From contig PALD01000069.1 in the NCBI GenBank assembly GCA_002710685.1, forward strand, positions 62,001 through 126,000: a stretch of 64,000 bases of DNA, written 5' to 3'. Origin of the DNA: Cytophagaceae bacterium (lineage in GTDB: Bacteria > Bacteroidota > Bacteroidia > Flavobacteriales > Flavobacteriaceae). The number at the start of each line of letters is the position of its first letter. The first letter of the stretch is position 1. The notes below the pieces were generated by a model. The model made no database searches, had not been told where the DNA came from, and saw only the letters and a program-made list of their open reading frames with translations. The position numbers and the translations under genes are program-made. This document shows, in pieces, positions 25,579-33,491 of the stretch.

Positions 25579-25905
25579 CTAAGCGGCAACAAGAAATTGC
25601 CTGCACGCTTCTTCACATTCCTTACAGGCTTTGGCGCAAGCCTTACAGTGCTCATGGTCGTGTTTTGCAAATTCATCACCACAGGCCTTGCATACGCTGA
25701 TGCAATATTGAACGAGACCCTCAACATCCTCATAACCCGTGGCCAGGACCTGGTTCAAGATACTGCAGACCTCAGCACAGACACGGTCTGTACGTATGCA
25801 GTATTTCATCATTTTCACATTATCTTCATCCAGGCAAGCGTCAGCGCAATAGTTACAGGCGTTGATGCATTTTCCCAAGATGTGAATCAATTTTTCATTT
25901 CTCAT
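25579..25905 (-). CDS. Four-helix-bundle copper storage protein (Csp type)
   Basis: A 108-residue cytoplasmic protein (no signal peptide) with 15 cysteines in regular CxxxC or CxxC spacing (CINACNYCADAC, YCIRTDRVCAEVC, YCISVCKACGD, HCKACAKACKECEEAC). This is the pattern of Csp (DUF326), whose bundle core is lined with thiols that bind many Cu(I) ions. Lack of an export signal suggests the cytosolic Csp3 type. It sits between the permease and the HMA-MauE gene; a nested inverted repeat lies just upstream. Confidence 0.92.
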   Translation of the reverse strand: MRNEKLIHILGKCINACNYCADACLDEDNVKMMKYCIRTDRVCAEVCSILNQVLATGYEDVEGLVQYCISVCKACGDEFAKHDHEHCKACAKACKECEEACRQFLVAA

Positions 25906-25908
25906 AAT

Positions 25909-25949
25909 CAGCAGTTTTTGTTAGGATTTAAAGTTACCTAACGCTGCTG
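25909..25949. promoter_or_regulatory. Nested inverted repeat upstream of the copper-storage gene
   Basis: Outer arms CAGCAG (25909-25914) and CTGCTG (25944-25949), inner arms GTTAGG (25920-25925) and CCTAAC (25937-25942). The inner loop holds TAACTTTA on the minus strand, close to the -7 consensus. It starts 4 nt upstream of the csp start codon. It could be an operator or an mRNA leader structure. Confidence 0.5.
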
Positions 25950-25980
25950 AAGATCAATAACAAGAGAATGCTAAAACCCG

Positions 25981-27207
25981 TTAACCTAATCCAAAAATTT
26001 TGACCACCAGGCCTCCGCCAATCCAGAAATAGCAAATGATTGCCGCAACTTTGAGCGTTTGCTCCAGCAGTTTGCTCTTGGGCGCCATTTCTTTCATGAA
26101 CATGATGTCCTTTCGCTTGAAAAAGCCCAGATAGATCAAGTAGCCCGTGATGATCAAAAAGGCAATATTGAGAAAGAACGTATAATTCAGTTTAAAAAAT
26201 TCCTGGTCCATGATGGTGGCGCTTCCAGCTTCGGGCAGCAAACTCAAGGCATCAAAACCATAGTGTAACAGCAGTGACGCGGCGATGAGCGAGGTAAAGA
26301 GCAAGAATAAGATAAATAGCGACATCTTCCACCCATAATATTTTGCATTGATGCGCAGTACCGGGAACACCACGAGATCACTAAAAATAAACGCCATGAT
26401 CCCTGCAAAGCTCACGCCCTTGCCATACAACAAAGCCGCCAGTGGAATGTTGCCCATAGAACCTATGAAGGTCAAGAAAGCCGCGACCGGCCCCACGATG
26501 ACATGCTCCAGGATTTCAAGAAACGTAAAATCCTGATTACCGCTGCCGGTATTGATAAACAGCGTTTGAAAAAAAGAATCTGGTACAAATGAAGCGACGA
26601 TGCCCGCAATGGTAAAGCCTACGGTGACATCTTTCCACACCATTTTCCACTCCATGCCGTATTGTTTGGCCACTTTTGCCCAACTTTCTTCTTGCTTTAT
26701 CTTTTCTTTCCACGACGTTTCGGCATCACCGGGGTCATCTTCTCCTTCTTTAAGGTTCTTACGGGCATTTTCAATGAGTTTCTTTGGCTTTATTAGCCTA
26801 ATTAACATCCATGAAATAAGGATCAAGAGAATTCCTCCCAGGTATTCACCCACGATAAACTGCCAGCCCAGGAAAATCGCGATGATGATTCCCAGTTCAA
26901 TGACAAGGTTAGTTGAAGCCAGTAAGAATGCGATACTCGAGACAAAACTTGCCCCTTTTTTAAAAAGTGATTTTGTGCTCGCTAAAGCGGAAAAACTACA
27001 TGAACTGCTGATGAACCCAAAAAATGTACCCAATAATACACCCTTTGACTCTTTGCCGCCCATGGTTTCCTTCATGCGTTTTTCGGTCACGAATACCTGA
27101 ATCATACTACTGATGACATAGCCTAGGGCAAAGGCCCATAGTGCCATCCAGAAAAATCCAGCTGTTGTGTAGGCTGCTTCGCCCCAGGAGTTTAAAAAGT
27201 CTTGCAT
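25981..27207 (-). CDS. YraQ/DUF318-type permease
   Basis: Polytopic inner-membrane protein of 408 residues with at least eight predicted helices. The family motif in the SSCSFSALASTKSLFKKG segment includes the conserved cysteine. A charged cytoplasmic loop (KNLKEGEDDPGDAETSWKEKIKQEE) splits the protein about midway, a repeat of the fold follows. Related proteins occur in metal and arsenic loci and are often called putative permeases; the substrate is not proven. Within this copper island a metal or metal-ligand substrate is likely. It starts 13 nt from the MCO stop. Confidence 0.85.
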   Translation of the reverse strand: MQDFLNSWGEAAYTTAGFFWMALWAFALGYVISSMIQVFVTEKRMKETMGGKESKGVLLGTFFGFISSSCSFSALASTKSLFKKGASFVSSIAFLLASTNLVIELGIIIAIFLGWQFIVGEYLGGILLILISWMLIRLIKPKKLIENARKNLKEGEDDPGDAETSWKEKIKQEESWAKVAKQYGMEWKMVWKDVTVGFTIAGIVASFVPDSFFQTLFINTGSGNQDFTFLEILEHVIVGPVAAFLTFIGSMGNIPLAALLYGKGVSFAGIMAFIFSDLVVFPVLRINAKYYGWKMSLFILFLLFTSLIAASLLLHYGFDALSLLPEAGSATIMDQEFFKLNYTFFLNIAFLIITGYLIYLGFFKRKDIMFMKEMAPKSKLLEQTLKVAAIICYFWIGGGLVVKIFGLG

Positions 27208-27219
27208 GGTCTAAATTAT

Positions 27220-29595
27220 TTAAAATCTTACTGCCAGCCCTGCACCGGCACCAAAACGGTTATCATAGCTAGCCTCAATGGAAGTATAGGGCCCCAGAAC
27301 ATATTCTAACCCTATTTGCCATGTGGTTTCATCAGTAAAGTTATGTGGTAAATCATGAACAACGCCAAAATCCATTTGATATTCAAACTCACCAAACAGG
27401 CCAATCCTTGGAAAGATCATGGTAGATTTTGATAAGCTAATACGGGGCCTCAACTTACTATCAACCGCAACTTCAGAATCAATAAGCATGGGCAACAAAT
27501 ACCGCACGCCGCCTAGGGCCACGGTCTCGATTTCATCAAGAGAACCTTCACCTTCATTCTCCAGATTAACGCCCCCAAAAACCCTGAAATAATCATTGAG
27601 GTAGCGCTCGTAGGTAACTTCAGCTTCCAGGTTTTTGTTCCAGCCATATTCTCCCTTAGCTATAAATTGATTACGAATGTTAGTCGAGGTCAGGAAAAAT
27701 TCTCCAAAATGACTTCCGGCGTAAGCCTCACCCCATGTAAACATTTTTTCACCTTCATTGAGCAGCGGTTGAAGCTTGTAACTTTTCATACGAGGGTCGC
27801 GCGGAGTATCATAACTAAATACACGTGCCATACCACTCATCATGTGATACAGGATATGACAGTGAAAGAACCAATCTCCAGTCTCGCTACCGTCAAATTC
27901 AAAAACCACCTTTTGCATGGGTGCCACGTTTACGGTATGTTTTAACGGAGAGTATTCACCATTTTGATTGAGCACCCTAAAAAAGTGACCATGCAAGTGC
28001 ATGGGGTGGTGCATCATCGTGAGGTTATTTAACGTCACGCGAACGGCTTCTCCTTTCTTGATTTTTATCTTATCACTTTCAGAGAGTGGCACACCATTAA
28101 TACTCCACACATAGCGGTTCATGTTTCCCGTTAGGTTAAAAAGCAGTTCTTTTACGGGTTTACCTTTATCAAACTCTGTGCTCTCTGGAGCTTTGAGATA
28201 GTCGTAATTAAATTCAGGGTTTGCCCCTGTTTTCATGGGGTTTCCTATCACTTTATCTGCTGGTAATGGTTTTTTCATTTGCATACCATCCTGCATCTTC
28301 ATGTGCATGCCATGTTCCATTCCTTCCATATTCATCGTATCCTTATCCATGGATTTCATGTCCATTTTGCCTTGAGCCATTTTAGAATGTTCATGCTGCA
28401 TGGGCATGTCTCCCATATCATCCATTTGCATTCCATCTATTTTCATATTACCCATATCCATGCTCATGCTGTACTTTTTCATGACGTTGATAGAGTCTTC
28501 TACGCTGGGGCGGAATTTTGAGCTGGGCGCACCCATTTTCATTTTCATGCTCATCATTTCTTTCATATTCTCGATGAGGTCTGGTTTTGGGACACGTGGA
28601 GCTGCGATGGTTTCTCCTTTTCCCAGCAGGGCATTCGCGCTTCCTGAGCCATCCTGGGCTGTCGCCAAAATCTCTAGTTTGCCATTTTCTGGGATGGTCA
28701 CGATATAATCGTACGTCTCTGCAATGGCTATAAGCGTTTTGTTCTTTTTTACAGGAACTACATCCTGACCATCTGCAGCGACCAGCAAAGGGTCTTTTTC
28801 GCCAAAGGTCAACCAGAAATACGTTGCCGCCGAAGCATTGATAAATCGAACACGTACTTTTTCGCCGGGATTAAAGTCTGTATAGTCTTGAGTAGATTCG
28901 CCGTTTAACAAAAACTGGTCAAAGTAATTATCAGAAATTGCCATGTCCGGCATGCGTTGCCAGAGCATTTTCAACTTGGCGCCCACGGCTTTTTTCTTGA
29001 TGATTTTATCCCAGCTTTGTATTTGGCCTTTTTTGATGAGATACCATTCATTTCCCCGTTTCAGGTTTTTCAATTGGCTGTGGGGGCTCTCATTGATCCA
29101 GTCTGAAAGTACAATCACAAAATCACGGTCGTAATCCAGTTTTTGTTCCTTTGGCTTGATGACGATTGAGCCATAAACCCCACGCTGTTCCTGCAACATC
29201 GTATGGCTATGGTACCAGTAAGTTCCGGACTGTTTTAATGGAAATTCATATTTCAACGATTGCCCAGGTTTAATGGGCGGCGTTGTTAAATATGGCACAC
29301 CGTCATAATAATTGGGCAGTATCAACCCGTGCCAGTGAACCGAAGTTTCCACGTCCATATTGTTTGTCACGGTAATTACCGCATATTCACCTTCGGTAAA
29401 GGTAAGTGTAGGGCCGGGTATTCCACCATTTACGGTCATTCCCATCACATCCTTTCCGGCTTTGTTCACCATGTTCTTATCTATGGTAAGCGCATATTCA
29501 TGAACCGGTAAATTGTCAATATTTCCTTTTTCTTGCGCTGAGAGTAGATTTGGCAACAGCCAAAAAAACATCAAAGCGGCTGGTAGCCGTCTCAT
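27220..29595 (-). CDS. Multicopper oxidase fused to a CopB-like outer-membrane barrel
   Basis: CopA/PcoA-type copper oxidase of 791 residues. Cupredoxin domains give all copper-site motifs: HWHG and YWYHSHT in domain 1, MHHPMHLHGH and WFFHCHILYHMMSGM in domain 3. A Met/His-rich insert of about 100 residues (from near residue 350 on) is rich in MxM and HxxM and probably binds Cu(I). The last about 177 residues (about 615-791) form alternating beta strands, resemble the CopB/PcoB barrel and end in the aromatic GLAVRF typical of outer-membrane barrels. CopA and CopB are normally separate. Signal peptide 1-20. Detoxifies Cu(I) in the periplasm. Confidence 0.9.
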   Translation of the reverse strand: MRRLPAALMFFWLLPNLLSAQEKGNIDNLPVHEYALTIDKNMVNKAGKDVMGMTVNGGIPGPTLTFTEGEYAVITVTNNMDVETSVHWHGLILPNYYDGVPYLTTPPIKPGQSLKYEFPLKQSGTYWYHSHTMLQEQRGVYGSIVIKPKEQKLDYDRDFVIVLSDWINESPHSQLKNLKRGNEWYLIKKGQIQSWDKIIKKKAVGAKLKMLWQRMPDMAISDNYFDQFLLNGESTQDYTDFNPGEKVRVRFINASAATYFWLTFGEKDPLLVAADGQDVVPVKKNKTLIAIAETYDYIVTIPENGKLEILATAQDGSGSANALLGKGETIAAPRVPKPDLIENMKEMMSMKMKMGAPSSKFRPSVEDSINVMKKYSMSMDMGNMKIDGMQMDDMGDMPMQHEHSKMAQGKMDMKSMDKDTMNMEGMEHGMHMKMQDGMQMKKPLPADKVIGNPMKTGANPEFNYDYLKAPESTEFDKGKPVKELLFNLTGNMNRYVWSINGVPLSESDKIKIKKGEAVRVTLNNLTMMHHPMHLHGHFFRVLNQNGEYSPLKHTVNVAPMQKVVFEFDGSETGDWFFHCHILYHMMSGMARVFSYDTPRDPRMKSYKLQPLLNEGEKMFTWGEAYAGSHFGEFFLTSTNIRNQFIAKGEYGWNKNLEAEVTYERYLNDYFRVFGGVNLENEGEGSLDEIETVALGGVRYLLPMLIDSEVAVDSKLRPRISLSKSTMIFPRIGLFGEFEYQMDFGVVHDLPHNFTDETTWQIGLEYVLGPYTSIEASYDNRFGAGAGLAVRF
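29549..29564. repeat. Dispersed hairpin TTTGGC-AACA-GCCAAA in the multicopper-oxidase signal peptide
   Basis: Lies in the signal-peptide codons (residues about 11-16). Confidence 0.7.
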
Positions 29596-29596
29596 G

Positions 29597-30400
29597 TTAT
29601 TGTTTTTTATAGGTGTTCAGCTTTCCGCTCTTATAGTTCACGATATACATCACATCGTTGTTCACAATAACATCCGTGGGCTTGCTGATGCTGTCTTTGA
29701 TTTCCTGTTTTAAAACACCTTCATGGTCCAGGATCAGCACGCGGTCGTTTTCAAAATCTGTGATAAACAATGCATCATCAGAAACAAACATTCCTGTAGA
29801 GGCGTTCATTTTTAGGCTTTCGCCAAAAGTCTTCTGATACTTTCCTGCCTTGTCAAAAACCTGGATTCTATTGTTGTACGCATCAGCAACCCATATGGCA
29901 TTATCGGTGATTTGCACATCCGTGGGGTAGTAAAACTGTCCATTTTCCTTGCCTTCTTCGCCAAAGCTTATCCACTCATTTCCATCTGAATACAGTATGC
30001 GATGATTGTAGAAATCTGCGATGGCGATTTCGTCATCTTTCACCCAGACTCCCGCAGGAGCATCCAGCGAATCGGTGAGTTTTACAAAATCCCTTTGGTC
30101 TTCTTTAAAGATTTCAATGGTGTCTTTACCATATTCTGGGACAAAAACCCCTTTTTCAGAAATAGAAATATGCATCGGTCTCTCCAAGGAGTCTATCGTT
30201 TCCAGGATTTCACCAGCTGTTGAGATTTTTACCAGGCGGTTATGATCGCCATCGCTGAGCCATAGATCGTCACCATCTGCAGCCAGACCTATGGCGTTGA
30301 CACCTTCAATTTTCTTGCTGCTTTCCAGTTGCCAGGTCCTTTCTTTAGTGCAACTGGTTAAAAGCATGATGCAGCATAGGAGTATAATATGTTTTTTCAT
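29597..30400 (-). CDS. NHL-repeat beta-propeller lipoprotein
   Basis: A 267-residue lipoprotein (cysteine in LLTSC at about 17) containing six NHL-type blades such as GLAADGDDLWLSDGDHNRLVKI, VWVKDDEIAIADFYNHRIL and VQITDNAIWVADAYNNRIQVF. Such propellers usually make protein contacts; here a docking role for the metal-handling proteins around it is possible. ATG at 30400 starts MKKHIILLCC; the frame extends seven codons further. It is separated from the MCO gene by a single base, so co-translated. No metal-binding cysteine or His cluster is obvious in the blades. Confidence 0.85.
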   Translation of the reverse strand: MKKHIILLCCIMLLTSCTKERTWQLESSKKIEGVNAIGLAADGDDLWLSDGDHNRLVKISTAGEILETIDSLERPMHISISEKGVFVPEYGKDTIEIFKEDQRDFVKLTDSLDAPAGVWVKDDEIAIADFYNHRILYSDGNEWISFGEEGKENGQFYYPTDVQITDNAIWVADAYNNRIQVFDKAGKYQKTFGESLKMNASTGMFVSDDALFITDFENDRVLILDHEGVLKQEIKDSISKPTDVIVNNDVMYIVNYKSGKLNTYKKQ

Positions 30401-30458
30401 GTCAATTTGATTGGATACCACCCCGGGAAAACCCCGGGATGCATCATGTTGGTTTTAT

Positions 30459-30474
30459 TTTGGCGCAAGCCAAA
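30459..30474. repeat. Dispersed hairpin TTTGGC-GCAA-GCCAAA behind the double-HMA gene
   Basis: Ends 6 nt from the stop codon (minus strand) of the double-HMA gene. Plus-strand loop is GNRA-type. Confidence 0.8.
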
Positions 30475-30480
30475 TCCCTT

Positions 30481-31101
30481 TTATTGAATGCGGTCGTATT
30501 TGCAACATGGGGGAAGGCTTTTATATGCTTCATCTGTGGCATGAACTCCTTTTGTATCATGGCCCACTTTTGCAATCGCCTGCTCGATATCTGCTTTTTT
30601 AAGGATGTTGCCGTCATAGCTCACGCTCAACATTTTTGTGTCCTTGTCCCATGTTGCGCTTGAGATTCCTGCAATCGTGCTGGTCGCTTTCTCAATTCGC
30701 GCCTGGCACATGCCGCAAACCCCGGCAACAAAGATTTTCTCATTTTTAAGTTGAGCATCTGCTGCAATGGCACCGGCACCATCTTCTGAATTTTCTACCT
30801 TGCCATCTGCGCGGGTCACTTTCGTGGTGATGGGGGTGTACCCAGCTTTTACCACTTGGTTCTCCACGGCTTCCATGGTCAAGGCCTTATCAGCGGGATA
30901 GGAAAAGGAAAAATCACCGGTTTCAATCTCAATGGCAACATCCTTGATGCCCTTGAATTCCTTGAATTTTTTCTCCAGGCCATATGCACAGAACGGACAG
31001 CCCAGGCCGTCTACCTGTACATAAAATTTGTCCATATCCTGCGCAGCAGCGCTCATTGCCGTAAATAGGGTAATACATGCAATAATTATTGTTTTTTTCA
31101 T
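30481..31101 (-). CDS. Periplasmic protein with two heavy-metal-associated domains
   Basis: A 206-residue exported protein (signal peptide 1-21, ending SAAAQ). Domain 1 (about 24-95) has the metal site GLGCPFCAYG; domain 2 (about 118-185) has VCGMCQARI. The C-terminus adds a third cysteine cluster, PPCCKYDRIQ. With its signal peptide it is a periplasmic metal chaperone, probably Cu(I), rather than an ATPase domain. Gap to the OM gene on the 5' side is 46 nt and contains a dispersed hairpin. Confidence 0.85.
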   Translation of the reverse strand: MKKTIIIACITLFTAMSAAAQDMDKFYVQVDGLGCPFCAYGLEKKFKEFKGIKDVAIEIETGDFSFSYPADKALTMEAVENQVVKAGYTPITTKVTRADGKVENSEDGAGAIAADAQLKNEKIFVAGVCGMCQARIEKATSTIAGISSATWDKDTKMLSVSYDGNILKKADIEQAIAKVGHDTKGVHATDEAYKSLPPCCKYDRIQ

Positions 31102-31117
31102 TTTGAGTATGTTTTGT

Positions 31118-31134
31118 TTTGGCTTTTAGCCAAA
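31118..31134. repeat. Dispersed hairpin TTTGGC-TTTTA-GCCAAA upstream of the double-HMA gene
   Basis: In the 46-nt gap between the outer-membrane gene stop and the HMA gene start, where it would be in the mRNA. Confidence 0.8.
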
Positions 31135-31147
31135 GAGTTGCTGATTA

Positions 31148-31918
31148 TTAAAATGTGTATCGTGTTCCCAGATAAATACTGTAATTCAACGCGCGATCTT
31201 CTGGGATGTCCTTGATTAAAGGTAACTGCACCGCAAGGTCAAAGGTGATATTTTTTCGGGCATATTGAATGCCCTGTGCATACAGTAATTGATACCAGTC
31301 GCGCTCCACGAGCCATGCATTGGTGTATTCAAAAAACAGGTTTACCTGTTTGTTAGGGTACTGTGGTTTTAATAATGGAAGTCCAAAACCCAGTTTGTAG
31401 TTGAATTCATCCAGCGTGCCATCTGGCATCCAGTTGTATCCAATCTCGTTTGAAATGCCATATTTCAAGGTCTCGTACCCAGCGACAATACCATAGTATC
31501 CTTGATACTTGCCGGTGCTGATGCCCATGATGTCGAGCTCTTTTCCGGTGGGTAGTGTCTGCAAGGTCTTGGCCACCATCCTGAAGGTCTTGCCGGTAGC
31601 ATCCTTGCGATAAAACTGGTATTTGCCCATCACCTTAATGTCGGCAAGCGTACTACCACTACCTGCGTCGTTTAAATCATAATGCAAATAGGGGAGGTGC
31701 AATGCCACGAGCGAGTTGGCCGTGGGCAGGTAATGCAACATGACCGGGGCATACACAGCGGTCCCGCGGTCTGTGTTTCTAATCTCTACCAGTGTTTTTG
31801 TGGTAAAGCTGTTGCCACCCAGCATGATAGGTTTGTCTGCCGTTATGGGCGGACCTTGAGAGAATCCTTTCGCTGTCGCGAAAAGAACGATGGCGCAAAG
31901 CCAATATTTAAGTTTCAT
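31148..31918 (-). CDS. Outer-membrane beta-barrel-like protein, metal-island associated
   Basis: A 256-residue exported protein (signal peptide ending GFSQ) of alternating beta strands: VALHLPYLHYDLND, IKVMGKYQFYR, FRMVAKTLQTLPTGKE, VNLFFEYTNAWLV, ending in SIYLGTRYTF with the terminal Phe of Bam substrates. It resembles transporter-type barrels annotated as hypothetical in metal loci. ATG at 31918 (MKLKYWLC) is preferred over an in-frame ATG 20 codons upstream. Probable outer-membrane part of the copper system; the substrate is inference. Confidence 0.72.
   Translation of the reverse strand: MKLKYWLCAIVLFATAKGFSQGPPITADKPIMLGGNSFTTKTLVEIRNTDRGTAVYAPVMLHYLPTANSLVALHLPYLHYDLNDAGSGSTLADIKVMGKYQFYRKDATGKTFRMVAKTLQTLPTGKELDIMGISTGKYQGYYGIVAGYETLKYGISNEIGYNWMPDGTLDEFNYKLGFGLPLLKPQYPNKQVNLFFEYTNAWLVERDWYQLLYAQGIQYARKNITFDLAVQLPLIKDIPEDRALNYSIYLGTRYTF
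31868..31883. repeat. G/C-swapped dispersed hairpin TTTCGC-TGTC-GCGAAA in a signal peptide
   Basis: In the signal-peptide codons of the outer-membrane gene (about residues 12-17). Confidence 0.65.
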
Positions 31919-32022
31919 AAATGAATTTTTGATTTGACGTTTCCCACGCAAGTGAGAATCCCTTTGATTAAGCTCCATTGTTTAAATGAAGGTATTTCCG
32001 CAGGCGCGGAAACGGGAGGATA

Positions 32023-32436
32023 TCAAATCAAATACGTCTCGTGCAGGATATGGATATTCCTGACGAGTTCAGGTGGGGTGTATGCTGTAAAGTGGGGATT
32101 ATCAATATCATCTTCATTGAATAGCCCTAAATATGCATACGTGAAAGAAGCAATAAAAACCTGCTGCTGAAATGAAAAATCTTCAAATGACATCTTGGTC
32201 AAATCATTCTGACCGTCAATGGTCACGACCTTGTCCTTGCAGCAAGAAGATTTGGTTACCTGGGTTTCACAATCACTTTTCTGAATATCCATGGAGCAGG
32301 AATCCAGAGGAGAAAAGATTGCGGTATCCATCAAGAAATCCATGCAATAATGCTTTGCCACCGTAAAAGACATGGTGGACATCATGACCATAAAAGCCAT
32401 GCAAATCGCAAGAAGTCTGTGAATCTTGTTTTTCAT
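32023..32436 (-). CDS. HYC_CC_PP family protein
   Basis: A 137-residue exported or membrane-anchored protein with all three motifs that name the family: HYC in AKHYCMDFL, CC in TKSSCCKDKV, PP in YTPPELVRNI. It has an N-terminal hydrophobic segment (MKNKIHRLLAICMAFMVMMSTMSF). Function unknown; families of this type sit next to copper genes in Bacteroidota. ATG at 32436 is 8 nt behind a good -7 box; the frame is open 39 more codons but overlaps dgkA. Likely first gene of the eight-gene metal operon. Confidence 0.85.
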   Translation of the reverse strand: MKNKIHRLLAICMAFMVMMSTMSFTVAKHYCMDFLMDTAIFSPLDSCSMDIQKSDCETQVTKSSCCKDKVVTIDGQNDLTKMSFEDFSFQQQVFIASFTYAYLGLFNEDDIDNPHFTAYTPPELVRNIHILHETYLI

Positions 32437-32444
32437 TACAGGTG

Positions 32445-32472
32445 CAAAGTTAAGAGAATCACGCCAATTCAA
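32445..32472 (-). promoter_or_regulatory. Promoter of the copper island
   Basis: On the minus strand TTG (32472-32470) and TAACTTTG (32452-32445) with a 17-nt spacer; the -7 box ends 8 nt before the HYC_CC_PP start. It could drive the whole downstream run. Confidence 0.6.
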
Positions 32473-32489
32473 GAAACTATATGCATAAA

Positions 32490-32864
32490 CTATTCCAAAA
32501 GAGCCAAAAAATAGGGCACATAAATAATGAAGCCTATGATTGCCGCGGCACACGCGGCAAAGGTCACGGCTCCTGCCGCGACATCCTTTATTTCGCCAAT
32601 CAAGTCATGAAAGTCCGGATGCACAAAATCTGCTATTTTTTCTATGGCGGTGTTAAGGCCTTCTATGCCCAGCACCAGCCCTATGGCGAGAATTTGTAAA
32701 ATCCACTCCGTTTGCGTGATGTTGAAGTAAAAGCCGGCAAGGGTTACCACCAGGGCGCAAAAGACCTGCACTTTAATACTTGGCTCCCCAAACAGCAGCC
32801 AGGCACCTTGAAATGCGTATCTAAATGCCTTGACCCTATTGACGATAAACTTGCCAAACGACAT
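32490..32864 (-). CDS. dgkA: Diacylglycerol kinase family protein (DgkA type)
   Basis: Small integral-membrane lipid kinase of 124 residues, phosphorylating diacylglycerol or undecaprenol. It has three helices and the active-site region GIEGLNTAIEKIADFV with E and N residues. Related Gram-positive proteins are undecaprenol kinases; either substrate is possible. Its start overlaps the tpx stop by one base (TAATG), so it is translationally coupled. Confidence 0.9.
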   Translation of the reverse strand: MSFGKFIVNRVKAFRYAFQGAWLLFGEPSIKVQVFCALVVTLAGFYFNITQTEWILQILAIGLVLGIEGLNTAIEKIADFVHPDFHDLIGEIKDVAAGAVTFAACAAAIIGFIIYVPYFLALLE

Positions 32865-33364
32865 TAAGAAAGTGCTTTAAGCGCAGCTTCATAATCGGGT
32901 TCTTGACCTATCTCGGGCACTTGTTCTTCATAAAGTACCTTGCCTTCTTCATCTAGCACGATCACCACACGGGAGTGCAGGCCGGCAAAGGCGCCCTCAC
33001 CGATGGATAGCCCGTAATCCTCACCAAATTTACCCGTCCTGAAATCAGAAAGGTTGACCACGTTTTCAAGGCCTTCAGCCGCACAAAAACGGGCCTGTGC
33101 AAAGGGCAGGTCTTTTGAGATGCAGAGCACAACGGTGTTTTCCAGGGTACTGGCCTCTTCATTGAACTTCCTGATGGAGGCCGCACAAACGCCGGTGTCC
33201 ACACTAGGAAAAATATTCATGACCACATATTTTCCCTTATAATCTTCTAGGGTAACATTGGTAAGGTCATTTTTGGCCAATTTAAAATCAGGTGCCATGC
33301 TCCCCACTTTGGGAAGTTCACCTACAGTAGTCGTTGGGTTTCCGCCCAGGGTAATTTCTGCCAT
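32864..33364 (-). CDS. tpx: Thiol peroxidase Tpx
   Basis: Atypical 2-Cys peroxiredoxin, reducing alkyl hydroperoxides with thioredoxin. The peroxidatic C60 is in PSVDTGVCAASIRKF and the resolving C94 is in ARFCAAEGLE; the 166-residue length is normal. The Tpx-typical VGSMAPDF start is present. It begins the unit that leads into dgkA. It joins Ohr, AhpC and bacillithiol genes in the thiol-based defence visible in this window. Confidence 0.95.
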   Translation of the reverse strand: MAEITLGGNPTTTVGELPKVGSMAPDFKLAKNDLTNVTLEDYKGKYVVMNIFPSVDTGVCAASIRKFNEEASTLENTVVLCISKDLPFAQARFCAAEGLENVVNLSDFRTGKFGEDYGLSIGEGAFAGLHSRVVIVLDEEGKVLYEEQVPEIGQEPDYEAALKALS

Positions 33365-33439
33365 AGTAGAGTGTTTGTGTAAATGTACCGTACAGGTATG
33401 ACAAGTACAATTAAAGGATACTTAAATTATAGGTATTAA

Positions 33440-33466
33440 AAAATCCCACGCTCTAGGTGGGATTTT
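33440..33466 (-). terminator. Terminator of ohr
   Basis: A 9-bp stem (33441-33449 with 33457-33465) with a T-rich tail on the minus strand; the dispersed hairpin lies between it and the ohr stop. Confidence 0.8.
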
Positions 33467-33471
33467 ATGCT

Positions 33472-33488
33472 TTTGGCTTTAAGCCAAA
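33472..33488. repeat. Dispersed hairpin TTTGGC-TTTAA-GCCAAA behind ohr
   Basis: Ends 3 nt from the ohr stop codon; followed (minus strand) by an intrinsic terminator. The form is TTTGGCTTTAAGCCAAA. Confidence 0.85.
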
Positions 33489-33491
33489 AAC

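Noticed and set aside
28260..28560. Met/His-rich low-complexity stretch in the multicopper oxidase as a possible separate metal-binding gene or insertion
   Set aside because: It is in frame and flanked by normal cupredoxin domains; similar inserts are known in CopA/PcoA proteins.
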